Origin: Symsagittifera roscoffensis
Taxonomy: Eukaryota; Xenacoelomorpha; Acoela; Convolutidae
Length of the DNA: 64,000 bases
Assembly (NCBI RefSeq): GCF_963678635.1
Contig: NC_087066.1
Span: 59,910,312 to 59,974,311 of the forward strand
Direction: 5' to 3'
Shown here: positions 10,970 through 22,579 of the stretch, piece by piece
Position numbering within the stretch: the stretch's first letter is position 1
How the letters are laid out: every line of letters begins with the position of its first letter
Notes under the pieces: generated by a model
What the model was told of the DNA's origin: nothing
Database searches by the model: none
The model's input: the letters and a program-made list of their open reading frames with translations, nothing else
Made by a program: the position numbers and the translations under genes

Positions 10970-11034
10970 GAAAAATAAATTGAAGATGCTAAATGAAAAC
11001 CAAGAATATGTCTGACTTAAAGCTGAGAGAGTAG

Positions 11035-11316
11035 AGTAGTAGAAGATTGAGGCGATCAGGGGGGATGGGTGCTGATCCCCATGTATAAACATAGGCTATA
11101 GAGTATCCGGTCAGCACCCTATGTATTAACATAGGCTATAGATTTGCCAATGTATTAAGATAGGGAATAGGTTTCCTATGTATTAAGATGGTAAGGTTTC
11201 AGATGGTAAATTTTAGAAAAAGTTTTAGCGCCCGATCTTAGCATGTTTTAGATAGTGTTTAGATTTCCCATATATTAGGATAGTGTATAAATATCCCTAT
11301 GTATAAGGATTACCAC
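11035..11316 (+). mobile_element. Left-end fragment of element X, copy 1
   Basis: Starts AGTAGTAGAAGATTGAGG at 11,035 after flank GAGTAG (11,029-11,034), a one-base variant of the GAGGAG target. It contains the G tract (6 G), the subterminal ATGTATTAA-ATAGG repeats and GGCGCCCGATCTTA-like text, then stops at the tandem duplication junction. Confidence 0.75.
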
Positions 11317-13390
11317 TGATCCCTTCAACTACACTCCCACTTTTCCTCTGTCGAGGATCCTTTGTCTCGAATGTATTATTTTCAAAGCTAGTCCAATTTT
11401 CTTTTCTTGGTTCCTCGTTTGGTATCATCACAAGTAAGGCTAGGCCTAGCTTCTTGGCAAGAACAGAATTGGAAGTGAAACCCCATTTTTTCGAAAAGAG
11501 CCTTAAAATGATTGCAATACCCATCAAAACTGAAGCAATCGATTTTTTTCACGTATGACTATAATTTCAAACGTACTAACCCCATTTTACCTGACCTTGA
11601 ATTTTCATCTTTACTTTCTGTAGTCTCCCTTCGCATACAAGCCTCTTAGCATACCCTGACATATAAAAAAAGGATTTAAATGACTGGCATCAATCCCAAT
11701 TAATGATTTCCACAAGTTTTTGACTTCCGAATAATAGTCTGGTTTGCTAACGTTTTTCTTGTGAAAACAATTGAGGAACCACCGTTCATTCGTTCACGTA
11801 GTTTTCCAAGCAAGTCAAAATCACTTGGGAAGAAGGGTGAAAACTTATGGTCGGTTCATTTGTCTAGACAATTACTAGCAAAACTCGGAAGTTTGCAGTC
11901 GAGTTTTAACTTATCTATCCATTTATTTAGTTAAAATTCGATCATTTTTTGCATCGCTTCAATTGTAGGAACAACATATTTGCTTTTACATCAGCTTTTC
12001 CTGTTCTCAGATAGATTTCAGGTAGTCGTAGTTTTCAAGACCCATAGGAGGTTTGGTTTTCAGTACGAGTTTTTTTTCCTTGCGTGCTTATCGGTTAACC
12101 CAGACACTCGAACACTGATTGGGGTTCATGGTTCCCGATCCTGGTATTTGTTTATGTTGATTTTAAGTCTTCACTTGGTACGCAAGATGTTCTAAAATCA
12201 AAAATGGCCACAATTTGTTTGGTACACTCACTATTGAACCCATCCAGTTTTCAAATAACGTCTCGCATAGAGTATAAGCACGTTTAGGTTGATCGTTTTC
12301 GACTCGGTCTTTGCATCCTAAAGTATGCTTGCTTAAGTTGTCTGTTTTGTGGGAAAATAAATCGAAAAATGGGCATCGAAAGCATTTGAAACAATTGTAG
12401 ATGTTTTTGACGAGAAAAATATGGTTTTTGGTATCGTAGAAGCTTCCTTGTGTTCTCATATTTACCCATGCTTCGAGGTTCATGTTTCAAGAATAGTTGT
12501 TGGATGCATATAAACTAGAAGTGTTTGAAAGAAACGCAAATTGTCATTGTATGGTTGTTTTGTGTGTTCATCCAAAAAACAGTCAAATTGATAATTGTCA
12601 GAAACGTTTCGGGAATCACTGAACGTAGACATCCGAGAGGTACGTTTTTGAGCATTACCGCAAACATTCTTACTCAAATGATCATTTTGAAAAACCACTT
12701 TGTGTTTTGTTTCACTTTTGTACAAATTTCGTTGACATCGTGATTTTTGACCTTGTCAATAAAGCAGCATAGAATTATTAAACAGTCTGTTATTCCGATG
12801 ACCATTGAAATGAAAATTTTCATCGGTTCCTATCTTACCTAACACGAATCCTAGATCAAGAGAGATTTTGGCTGTGCAATCAAATTTTTCAAAGACTCGA
12901 TCCAGTTTTTCAATAATTAGATAAGGACTAGTTTGGAATAATGAAAACTGAATACTTTGGGGTGCCCATTTTCCATCTCGATGTCTGTAAAGAAGTGCTG
13001 AGAGGCATTCCAATCATCTCGTAGCTGATCACAGTCCTCCTCGTTTTCTAAATTATTAATCAAATCAGCAAGAGAATCATTGATTTTTCTCGCTTTCAAC
13101 GCGTGATCTTTCTTGCGGTGATGTTGAGGTTAATAATAGCTCGGAGTTCTTACACAATACACACTTTGTTAATGTTGAATTTGACTTTAAGTGCTTCTTG
13201 CTTGTTTGGAAATTCATTTCATGCTGGTTTTAATTACAATAATTACCTTCTGGACAATAAATAACGCTTCGCATAGAACTCTTGGAGTTGATTTTCATGG
13301 GCCCTTTGTCACAGCCCTGGCATTTTTCTTTCTTACTCCTTTGAGTAACAGCATTTGAAAATAATAAGACACACCTTTTCTTTTGAATTT
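11317..13390 (-). pseudogene. polB pseudogene, copy b
   Basis: Minus-strand copy of the 7,239-9,300 part of polB copy a. It keeps the zinc knuckles (about 13,320 and 13,150), N domain with ENEED, IEKLDRVFEKFDC and GFVLGKIG, FFQTLL near 12,530, the C2HC finger CFKCFRCPFF near 12,385, and GVSLP near 11,480. At the exonuclease I position the frame reads LILEH. The palm and C-terminal parts are absent because the unit boundary cuts it. Confidence 0.65.
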
Positions 13391-13685
13391 CCTTAAGTTC
13401 AATAGTAGAAATCTGAAATTTGCTTCGACTGGGACACGACTACAGACCAATTGAAAAAATTTTCTTCCGATTGGTTAAGTTTTCACATTTGAATTGAAGG
13501 TATACCCATTCTGAACTGAAAATCATTTTAGTTTCAGTTTAAATACCAATCATTTTAGTTTAAAGTGTTGCTATAAGGCTAAAATTTTGACCCAAATTTG
13601 CGTATCAGGGCTTTAAAGTTACTTCTGAAAAACACCTGACAAAAAAAGGAATTTTTGTTAATTCTAGAAAATTTGAAAACTATTG

Positions 13686-13990
13686 AAAGAGTCGTATGAA
13701 AATATATCAAAGACATTTTCATTTAGTACCCAATTCGTTCATTAGAAGAAGGAGAAGGCATCAGCTGAAAAATCTATCGCACTAGGTATGATATGCAGTT
13801 TGAAAATGGTACCGATACTATCCAAGTTCTAAGACTTAATAAAGTCTCACAGACTAGTGCAAAAATTATCATAGATCTTTCAGAATCGTGAGAAAACGTG
13901 AGTACAAGAATAAGAGAATTTAAAAAAAAGTAGTTATGTTCAAGACAGTTTCGAAAAAATACGCATTTTCATATAATTTAAAAGAAAAAA
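13686..13990 (+). pseudogene. Q gene remnant, copy 3
   Basis: Start codon lost (ATTGAAAGAG instead of ATGAAAGAG). YDMQFENGTDTIQV-like word near 13,788 and FKTVSKKY near 13,940 remain. No TATA box is retained upstream because of the deletion in this unit. Confidence 0.3.
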
Positions 13991-14004
13991 AAACTATTCA
14001 TGAA

Positions 14005-14332
14005 ACTGCGAATTTGGGATGCAGAAAATTTTTTCTTAAGATGCAAAATTTTCTCCGATTTTTCAACAAATGTGCTGAAAACGTTGTAAAGTGTTGCTAA
14101 AATGCAAAAATCGTGACGATGTTTTTATCATGAGTGATGTTTTTTTCATGGGTGCAAAAACTGAAATGAATTTTTTATTCGGTGTGCAAAAAAAGCCTGA
14201 GAGTTTTAACAAGATGTTAAGATTCTTTTAACAATTTCACCATGTTTGCATTTTTAGCCAAGTTTTTTGCAAATTGCAGAACTGAATTGATTTTCCAATC
14301 GTGTGCAATTTTTTTTTTACAAATTTTTCTAA
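14005..14332. repeat. Decayed minisatellite block C, copy 4
   Basis: Homologous to block C elsewhere, with a small local duplication around 14,115-14,150 (GATGTTTTT-TCATG twice). Confidence 0.4.
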
Positions 14333-14589
14333 TTAATCTCAACTTGTTTTGAAATCTGCGGCATCCTTGCCATCGTGCCTAGCTGATTCTCGATGTGATT
14401 GGAATCTGCATCTGTTGGTGTTTACTGAAGTCTCTCCTCTTGATCTCGACCATGTGCTACATTTGAATTTGGACACCCTTTTGAGCAACAAGAAAAACTC
14501 AGTGACTCTCTTGAGCACCTTGATTGTCAACAATTCTAGTGAAAACTCAACCGAGTGCGTAAGACAGTTTTCTGAATCGAGAAGAACAT
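14333..14589 (-). pseudogene. D gene remnant, copy 4 (N-terminal half only)
   Basis: Retains only the N-terminal half of gene D, from the CAT at 14,587-14,589 to the text before MNYPE. The C-terminal half, including the W-stop site, is deleted. Confidence 0.4.
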
Positions 14590-14657
14590 ACTGAAAAACA
14601 AAGTGAAGATACTGAATGAAAACCAAGAATATGTCTGACTTACAGCTGAGAGAGGAG

Positions 14658-14902
14658 AGTAGTAGAAGAGTGAGGTGATCAGGGGGGGGGGGGGGGGTTG
14701 GGTGCTGACTTCCATGTATTAACATAGGCTATAGAGTATCCGGTCAGCACCCTATGTTTTAACATAGGCTATAGATTTCCCAATGTATTAAGATAGGGAA
14801 TAGGTTTCCTATGTATCAAGATGGTAAGGTTTCAGATGGTAAATTTTAGAAAAATTTTTCTTACCATGTTTTGGATAGTGTTTAGATTTCCCATATATTA
14901 GG
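14658..14902 (+). mobile_element. Left-end fragment of element X, copy 2
   Basis: Preceded by GAGGAG (14,652-14,657), starts AGTAGTAGAAGAGTGAGG, has a 16-G tract and the subterminal repeats, and ends at the tandem junction near 14,902. Confidence 0.75.
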
Positions 14903-15620
14903 TACGTTTTTCAGCATTACCGCAAACTTTCTTACGCAAATGATCAATTTGAATGGCCACTTTGTGTTTTGTCTCACTTTTGTACAAATTTTTTTGACAT
15001 CGTAATTTTTGACCTTGTCATAGAATTAACAAGAACGTGTTATTCCGATGACCATTGAAATGAAAATTTTCAACGGTTCCTATATTAGCTAACACGAATC
15101 CCAGATCAATAGAGATTTTTGCTGCGCAATCGAATTTTTCAAAGACTCGATCCAGTGTTTCAACTAATATATAAGGATCTAGTTTGGAATAATGAAAACT
15201 GAATACATTGGGGTGCCCATTTTCCATCTCGATATCTGTGAAAAAGTGCTGAGAGACATTCAAATCATCTCGTAGATGATCACTATCCTCCTTATTTTCT
15301 AAATTTTTAATCAAATCAGCAAGAGATTCATTGATTTTTCTTGCTTTCAACGGGTGATCTTTCTTGCGATGATGTTGAGGTTAACAAAAGCTCGGAGTTC
15401 TTACACAATACACACTTTGTTAAGGTTGAGGTTGACTTTAAATGCTTCTTGCTTTTATGGAAATTCATTTCTTGCTGGTTTTAGTTACAATAATTACCAT
15501 CTGGACAATAAATAACGCCTCGCATACAACTCTTCCGATTCGTTTACCTGTGCCCTTTGTCACAGCCCTGGCACTTTTCTTTCTTAATCCTTTGAGTAAC
15601 AGCATTTGAAAATAATAGTC
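14903..15620 (-). pseudogene. polB N-terminal fragment, copy c
   Basis: Minus-strand polB N domain (ENKEDSDHL, FFTDIEMENGHP, DRVFEKFDC, GFVLANIG) and the two zinc knuckles up to about 15,590. Truncated at its downstream side by the tandem junction. From 15,200 outward it is nearly identical to 1-420. Confidence 0.6.
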
Positions 15621-16070
15621 ATGTACCTTGGTACCTACAAAAATGGTAGATATAAATTGTCCTGAAAAAGAATAAACTACATATAGTCACCTTGAATTGA
15701 TCAGAAGAACTGAAACAACTTTTTAACGTAAAAAAAACAGAATCGAAGGACTTTTATTTTTCTTTTGCTTAGGGGAAACTAACCAATTAGAATTAAGTAA
15801 GCTATAAAAACCTTGTTTAACCGAGATCAACAAATCAGAGCCCATCGTTTTCTAAAAAAGATTCCTTTACGATTAGCAAAAAAAAACAATTGTATATCTT
15901 TAATTGATTAGTTGTCTTTACAAGAAAGAGAAAAATTTTATTTCAATCGCTTTCTGATAAAACAGATGTTGACCCTTACTTTTAAACAATTTTTTGGATG
16001 TTTACGTTCTACAAAAGAGAGTTCTCCGGCTAATAAAAAGTCTCTACATCAAAACTTACTCGATCAAAGG
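15200..16070. repeat. Near-identical repeat of window positions 1-871
   Basis: Offset 15,199, few differences. At 16,071 the sequence jumps to the equivalent of about 1,370 (TTGCGATTGCTTTTGTG), so about 500 bp including gene R is missing here. Confidence 0.85.
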
Positions 16071-16189
16071 CTTTTGCGATTGCTTTTGTGCATATTTTTA
16101 CTTATTTAGAAATTTAAGTCTTATAATGGAAAATTTTTTTCTTATTGATTACGCCATCATAACATAAAAGATCTTTTTTGTGATTGGAA

Positions 16190-16560
16190 TTAACAATAAG
16201 ACTTTGTTTCTGATTGGACACACCTTTTATTTTAATTTCTTCAAGTCCATAGAAGAAAACTGAAATCTGCTTCGACTGGGACACGACTACAAACCAACTG
16301 AAAAAATTCTCTTCTGATTGGTTAAACTTGCACATTTGAATTGAAGGTATACCCATTCTGAACTCCAAATCCTTTTAGTTTCAGTTTAACTACCAACAAC
16401 TTCCTCCTCTCTCAAATCTAAATCATTTTTAACTCTTGTTTTTATTCAGTCTTTTTCATTATTTCAAGCTATTGCTCAATCGATTTTCTTACTGATAAAA
16501 CAGATGTTGACTCTTATTTTTTCATTATTTTTTGGACGTTCAAGTTCTATAAAAGAGAGT
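16190..16560 (+). promoter_or_regulatory. CCAAT/TATA promoter of gene Q, copy 4
   Basis: GTGATTGGAAT near 16,181, CTGATTGGACA near 16,210, CTGATTGGTTA near 16,315 and TTCTATAAAAG at 16,545-16,555, matching copy 1. Confidence 0.45.
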
Positions 16561-16695
16561 TCTCCGATTAATTAAAAATCTCTTCAGAAGAAGCCGATAA
16601 AAGGCCTAACTTTTGACCCACATTTGCGTATCAGGGCTTTAAAGTTACTTCTGAAAAAAAAGGAATTTTTATTTAATCTAGAAATTTTTGAAACT

Positions 16696-17010
16696 ATGAA
16701 AGACTCGTATGAAAATATATCAAAGAAATTTTCATTTTGTACCCGATTCGTTCATTAGAAGAAGGAGAAGGCATCAGCTGAAAACCCCATCGCACTATGT
16801 ACGATATCCAGTTTGAAATTGGTACTAATACTATCCAAATTCCAAGACTAAATAAAATCTCACAGACTAATGCAAAAATTATCATACATCTTTCAGAATC
16901 GGGAGAAAACGAGAGTACAAGAATGAGAGAATTTAAAAAAGAGGTAGCTATGTTCACGACAGCTTCGAAAAACTACGGATTTTTAAATAATTTAAAAGAA
17001 AAAAATCATG
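16696..17010 (+). pseudogene. Q gene remnant, copy 4 (longest open part)
   Basis: The most readable Q copy: a frame open from before 16,797 to 17,066 with YDIQFEIGTNTIQI, LNKISQTNAKIII, LSESGENEST and FKKEVAMF. Upstream the shared TGA and frame change remain. Soluble, mixed-charge; no domain recognised. Confidence 0.35.
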
Positions 17011-17011
17011 A

Positions 17012-17358
17012 AACTGCGAATTCGGGATGCAGAAATTTTTTTCTTAAGATGCAAAATTTTCTCTGATTTTTCAACAAATGTGCTGAAAACGTTGTAAGGT
17101 ATTGACAAAATGCAAAATTCGTGATGATGTTTTTATCCAGGGTGCAAAAAACGAAATAAATTTTTTATTAGGTGTGCGAAAAAAACTGAGAGTTTTAACA
17201 AGTTGTTAAAGTTCTTTTAACAATTTCACCATTTTTGCATTATTTAGCCAATTTTTTTTTTGCAAATTGCAGAACTGAATTGATTTTCGAATGGTGTGCA
17301 AGTTTTTTTTACAAGTTTTTCTACGAAAATTTTTGATTTTAATTTGTTTGTATCTATC
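17012..17358. repeat. Decayed minisatellite block C, copy 5
   Basis: Nearly identical to 3,750-4,100, including AATTCGGGATGCAG and TTGTAAGGTATTG. Confidence 0.4.
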
Positions 17359-17878
17359 TCATTTAGGTAAAAAACACTAGATGAAACATATCTTAAAACC
17401 AGGAAGCACAGTTTCGCAAGTTCTCAAGTTCTCAACAGAGCGCAAAAATGGTCTTGCCGCCATCACAGGTGGTTTGCTTGGTGGTTCGCACACTGGAACC
17501 GTTTGTTGAGAGAACCCACCATCATCTTCGATTGTAATTGGGTTCTCCGCAGATCCTTCTTCTTACCACGAGAAGAGGAAACTGTTTGCAGGTTCAGGTA
17601 CATATCTAAAGTCAGGAACCTCGGGATAATTAATCTCAACTTGTTTTGAAATCTGCGACATCCTTGCCATCGTTCCTAGCTGATTCTCGATGTGATTGGA
17701 ATCTGCATCTAGTGGTGTTTACTGGAGTCTCTCCTCTTGATCATGTGCTACATTTGAATATGGACATCCTTTTGAGCCAAGAAAATCTCAGAGACTGACC
17801 TGAGCACCTTTATTGTCAACAATTCTAGTGAAAACTCAACCGAGTGCGTAAGAAAGTTTTCTGAACCGAGATGAACAT
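17359..17878 (-). pseudogene. D gene remnant, copy 5, promoter interrupted by X
   Basis: Same gene as the other D copies, with SW-TAA and the shared frameshift. The tandem CAAGTTCTCAAG-type repeat in its 3' end is shorter. Its upstream promoter (GAGGAG-CTAGTTCAC) is split by element X and continues at 37,292. Confidence 0.45.
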
Positions 17879-17940
17879 ACTGAAAAATAAATTTAAGATA
17901 CTGAATGAAAACCAAGAATATGTCTGACTTCCAGCTGAGA

Positions 17941-17946
17941 GAGGAG
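17941..17946. repeat. Target-site duplication of X, left (GAGGAG)
   Basis: GAGGAG directly before AGTAGTA. The same six bases follow the right end at 37,292-37,297, and a single copy is present at the empty sites 3,226-3,231 and 4,690-4,695. Confidence 0.85.
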
Positions 17947-17984
17947 AGTAGTAAAAGAGTGAGGTGATCAGGGGGGGGGGGGTG

Positions 17985-18075
17985 GTTGCTGACCCCCATG
18001 TATTAACATAGGCTATAGAGTATCCGGTCAGCAACCTATGTATTAACATAGGCTATAGATTTCCCAATGTATTAA
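17985..18075 (+). repeat. Subterminal ATGTATTAA-ATAGG repeats, left end
   Basis: ATGTATTAACATAGGCTATAG is repeated after GGTCAGCA, then ATGTATTAAGATAGGGAATAGG. Such subterminal direct repeats often bind a recombinase; that role is inferred. Confidence 0.5.
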
Positions 18076-18943
18076 GATAGGGAATAGGTTTCCTATGCAT
18101 TAAGATGGTAAGGTTTCAGATGGTAAATTTCAGAAAAATTTTTGGCGCCCGATCTTACCATGTTTAAGATAGTGTTTAGATTTCTTATATCTTAGGATAG
18201 TGTATAATTATCCCTATGTATAAGGATTAGAAATTAATTGTATTAACACAGGGAATAGGTTTCTCAATGTATTAAGATAGGGAAAGGTAAGGTTTTGGTG
18301 TGATGGTCAGAAAATGGTAAGAAAACCGGTTTTTGTTTGGATTTTATGTAGAAATGTCTAGTTTTTTTCGCCAAAATCTCGCCATACATTATGTAGTTTT
18401 TGAGTATAACATGTAGAATGTGTAATGAAGAGATTATGTTTATTGGTTCATGGTAAGTCCATGGTAAGATGAGCAAAAACTTGGAAATGTTTGGAAAACT
18501 TCAAAACACGATAGGGAATAGGTTTCCTATGTATTGAGATGGTAAGGTTTCAGATGGTAAATTTCAGAAAAATTTTTGGCGCCCGATCTTACCATGTTTC
18601 AGATAGTGTTTAGATTTCTTTTATGTTAGGATAGTGTATAATTATCCCTAGGTATGAGGATTAGAAACTAAATGTATTAACACAGGGAATAGGTTTCTCA
18701 ATTTATTAAGATAGGGAAAGGTAAGGTTTCAGTGTGATGGTAAGAAAATGGTAAGAAAAACGTTTTTTTTTGGATTTTGTGTAGAAATGTCTAGTTTTTT
18801 TGCAAAAATTTCGGCATACGTTATGTAGTTTTTGAGTATAACATGTAGAATGTGTAATGAAGAGATTATGTTTATTGGTTCATGGTAAGTCCATGGTAGG
18901 ATGTGCAAAAATTTGGAAATATTTGGAAAACTTCAAAACACGA
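18076..18943 (+). repeat. 434-bp tandem duplication inside the X left end
   Basis: GATAGGGAATAGG... at 18,076-18,509 is repeated at 18,510-18,943, both including GGCGCCCGATCTTACCATG and ending CTTCAAAACAC. The right arm has a single copy. Confidence 0.8.
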
Positions 18944-20063
18944 TAAGATTTGATATAATTTGACTTAAAAACTATTTCATTAGACAATCCTTTTTTGAAA
19001 CTGTACTCAATCTAGCTTAAACTATGCTGAAACCTACTGAAACCTTAAAAAATTTCAATTTTTGGAAAAAATTGAAAAAATTTCAAAGTTTTCGGAAAAA
19101 TTTGCAGATATCTCAAAATTTTGGCAAGTTTTTTGTTGCTTCTGATCTAATTTTTAGTGTTTAGAGTTTAAATTTAAGCTCAATTGGCATCATGTTGAGA
19201 CACTGATACAAAACTTTGAATCCACAATTTTCTCTCAAAATAAACAAATACAATAAAGTTACCCTACTTGTAGCTAAAAATTGAATTATATAATATTCTG
19301 AACACATAAAGCTCATATTAGCTGAATCAATATTGATACTTCCGATTGATACTTCGGGAAAATTATGTAATTAATCGTAATGTTCGAGAAAGTAAAAATT
19401 AATCAAATCTATCCAAGATTTTCCATTTTTAACCTTTCAATTGTGCAATTAACTGATTTTTTGTTCAATTCAAGGATAATTCACCTTAGAATCTCAATTC
19501 AATTAAACAATAAGAGCAAAATTCATTGAAATTTCTGGATCAAATTCCATGATCCAGCTCCTCCTCAGTTTTTTTCTCAAAGAATCACCCAAACTTGTAC
19601 AAAATTACAACTTCCGAGATGGTTTTAACTTTATTATTAATAATTAGTTCCAGATCATTGATAAAAATTGAATATTTTACTGCTAAAATTGACTAAAAAT
19701 GAGGTATATTTCTCTTAACAGTACATTAGATTGTATGAACTTCAAAACTGATGATCATCTCTCTGTTGCTTCTACAACATAATTTTCATGGTTTTTTCGT
19801 AGAAATTTTCTATGTCTTAAGCTTATTCTTGCTTTCTGCTTATTGCATGTTTTCGCTCTTGAACTCACTTTGCAAGAAATTTTAGTCAAAACTGAGGAAT
19901 TTAGAAGAAAATAGTATCAATTGAACGAACACTTTGTTGGCAGAGTTAAAATTAGAACTGATAACGTCTAAGTATTAACATCTAATTTGTACATGTTTTC
20001 CTTTAGGTTCCCTTGTTTAGTTTCTACAGCAAACTTTTTCAGCAAAAACCCATTTTCTGAGAT
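18944..20063 (+). other. No gene seen; non-coding arm body
   Basis: Very AT-rich. Contains TTTTTGGAAAAATTG-type low-complexity repeats near 19,040-19,130. No reading frame is conserved with the inverted counterpart. Confidence 0.6.
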
Positions 20064-21780
20064 CATTAATTATCGTTTTTCTTGCCAAATAGTTTGTAAT
20101 TCGCTTTTTTTTTTATTTTTGTCGGAAGTTTTCTCAAAAATGTCGAAGTGAGAAAGAATCGCTGCTATTTCAAGCATTCGAAAGCACATGTATAATTTGA
20201 GATTTTTAAGGTGTATTTTTACGTTGATTTCTTAGAATAAATTAAGAGCAGTTCTATTGTTTATTATCTGCAAAACCTTTTGATGTAGAAATACGCAAGC
20301 GAACTTGGTTCCATACTTCTGCAACATTTCTAATATCTAAAAGATCTGTTCTCAAAAACACCGATTAAAGAAAGGAAATCATGGTGCATACTGTAACAAC
20401 TGAAAAATTTTGCGAATTTTATTAAGCAAAAACTCTATAATTCAACGTAATTTTCTAATTGAAAAAAAAATGAAGCTAAACGGAACTAAGTTTTTACTGT
20501 GTGTCTAGTTGAAAATTTTCTTGTTAAAACTCATAGAATTATGAGATCATACATCTGGTTCTGCTAAAGTATTAGTTCGTTTAGAATTGTTCAGCAGACT
20601 ACATATTATTTTCTCTAAAAAATCTTTCTACATCAAATTTTTTTATCCAAAAGAATGAAATCTAGATCTTGAAGGCAAATTTTTGATATATGCTTCATGT
20701 ATCATTTTCCAAAAGATGTTGGAGTTGGGTTTACTTCACAACAAATTATTTTCAAAAAATCTGAATTTTCAAATAAGTTAACCTAGTATATCAAATGATA
20801 AAAAAATTTCCAAACTTTACACTTTTATGTTGGATTTTTTCTCAAGATGTAATATATAAGCTAAATTTAAATTTAAAAAATCTCTTGACTGCAAATGAAT
20901 TAAATTGAGTTTCTATCTCATTTTGATTTGTTCTCAGTTTCTGCTTCATCTACTATCTTCCAATTTAATCAAATTTGAATAAAGTTTTATTTAAGAATTG
21001 AGTTTTAGAGGGAAAAATGTATCATTTCAACGAACGTTCAATAATCCGAAGCAGAATTATTACCATAAATCCTTTTTAAAAAAACTTCAAATTATTTTCT
21101 CAACCTATAACCGTATGTTGTTGTTTCAACTCTGAATTTCTATTTTGAAGTAAATTTTTGGTTGAGAATGATGTATATTATTATCTTGAAAATTTCAAAT
21201 GTTAGCAAAACATACTCTTTCCAGGACAAATATCAATTTATTTTCGGAATCTTAGAAAAAAAAGCAAAAAAAAACCATATTTCGTAGTAAATCAATCCCC
21301 AATATCTGCTACGCACTACTCTATGATTACTTTTATAAGCACTAAGCAAAGAAAACTTTAAAACGGTTATTACGTAAAACCTTTCAATTAATCAATGTTT
21401 TATAAATATCCAGTTTTTAATAGTATTTCAACAAATACTTAAGCACTCATTAGCGTAGGTGATTCACTTTTACTACAAATTTATCGCAACAAAATCCCCG
21501 CAAGCTGGCAACCGATGGAGTTTTTACAGTAGATGGAAGATTTTCGGATCGATTTCCTATGAATGTTTCAAGACAATTGAACTCGGTTGTTGCTTGTTTC
21601 ATCATCAATCAGAACCTTTGAATATGAAAACAACAAGAATAGGAATGAAAAAACTGTAATATGTTTACTAGAAGTTTTTAAGTTTTTTAAATTTATTTTA
21701 TAGTCTTTTCAGATTCAGTAAAAAATTATTATTCAAAGTATTTTCATTAAAAAAGTGTTTTTATTAAAAATATATAAATT

Positions 21781-22011
21781 TTACCTTCTCATGGAGTGTG
21801 TTTTGAGACTGCTGAGCACATAATTTAGCATTATGTTGACAATGCTTCTTCTTGCTATGATTAGTAAGTTCCTCGCTGCTCTATTATAAAAGTTACAATT
21901 GGAACACTTTAAAACGCGACAGTGCTTTCGATGTCTTGACGCATCTTTACCTGTGTATTCTCTTCCACATTCAAGATATGCAATTCTTTCGTTTCATTTC
22001 AGTGACGACAT
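21781..22011 (-). pseudogene. Zinc-finger ORF of X left arm, broken
   Basis: Counterpart of the intact ORF at 33,573-33,821. The start is at 22,011-22,009 (MSSLK), then a TGA at codon 6. The first Cys of the first knuckle is Tyr, and a frameshift follows the second CxxCNFY. The rest (REYTGKDASRHRKHC, CSNCNFY) is readable. Broken on this arm, intact on the other. Confidence 0.6.
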
Positions 22012-22185
22012 CTCAATAGGTAGAAAAACAAAAAATGGGAGATTTAGAATGTCCAAAAATTTTAGAAAAGAAAAATTGAATAAGCTCAAAAACGAATAAA
22101 AATGAATAAAAAAAGCAAATTTCCTAACCATTTGCTTTTAAAAGGAAAGAAAATCAGAATGGATTTACTATTTAGCCTAGTTGAA

Positions 22186-22450
22186 TTAAAAATTATCCAA
22201 TCTAACCCTGGAGTTTTCAAAAGTTTTTCTATCAACCAATCAGAATTTAATTAAAAGGAAACTTTTATCTTTTCTGATATCAACCAATCAGAATTGACTT
22301 TCAATGGTCATGGAATTTTCAATAAATTTTATGTCAACCAATCAAAACTGAGTTCTACCTCTCCTGGGTTTTTCAACATTTTTGATATCGTTTGAAGATA
22401 TGAAGGACTTCTTCACAGGTAGTATTTGTGGTAATAACCAATCAGAATGA
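22186..22450 (-). promoter_or_regulatory. CCAATCAG array upstream of the left-arm zinc-finger ORF
   Basis: ATCCAATCT, AACCAATCAGAATT (twice), AACCAATCAAAACT and AACCAATCAGAATG, spaced about 55-60 bp, between the zinc-finger start and the minus-strand ORFs. The inverted arm has the same array at 33,198-33,370. Confidence 0.55.
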
Positions 22451-22579
22451 AAAATTCACAGATTTTAAAGTATGTTTATGAAATTTCCCAATCAATCAAT
22501 TTAATTGAATTGTTCTAACATAACTAACTAACAAATACAATTGACACAAAAATGAGATAAATGAGATTTTTTGACTGGT

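Larger units (their letters stand above)
7239..11316. repeat. Tandem unit 1 of about 4.08 kb (polB-Q-C-D-X end)
   Basis: Starts at TGATCCCTTCAAC (7,239) and ends 282 bp inside the left end of an X copy. The next unit begins with the same TGATCCC word at 11,317, an offset of 4,078 bp. Corresponding features keep offsets of 4,078-4,093. Confidence 0.8.
11317..14902. repeat. Tandem unit 2 of the 4.08-kb repeat, with deletions
   Basis: Homologous to 7,239-11,316 but lacks the Q promoter/TATA segment (about 9,455-9,640) and the 3' half of D (10,430-10,700). Ends inside an X left end at TATTAGG, where it joins unit 3 with a TAGG microhomology. Confidence 0.8.
1..17946. mobile_element. H-family Maverick-like element, left part (tandemly rearranged)
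   Basis: This stretch is built from repeated blocks in a fixed order: polB remnants on the minus strand, a small plus-strand gene R, a CCAAT array with TATA box, a plus-strand gene Q, a decayed minisatellite, and a minus-strand gene D. The blocks recur at 1-5,240, 7,239-11,316, 11,317-14,902 and 14,903-17,946 with substitutions and deletions. Presence of a protein-primed type B polymerase and small virus-like genes suggests a Maverick/Polinton or endogenous adintovirus-like source. All large genes are broken. The outer termini of H were not identified. Confidence 0.6.
14903..18230. repeat. Tandem unit 3, running into the full X element
   Basis: Begins inside the polB N-terminal region (TACGTTTTT-AGCATTACC, homologous to 8,547) and runs through polB end, Q, C, D and the X left end. 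The X left end here continues into the complete element, so this copy preserves the original junction. Confidence 0.75.
17947..22460 (+). repeat. X left inverted arm
   Basis: Reverse-complement match to 33,200-37,291 over terminal repeats, the 3-kb non-coding body, the zinc-finger ORF and the CCAAT array, with moderate divergence (substitutions every 10-20 bp in many places). Longer than the right arm because of a local 434-bp duplication. Confidence 0.85.
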
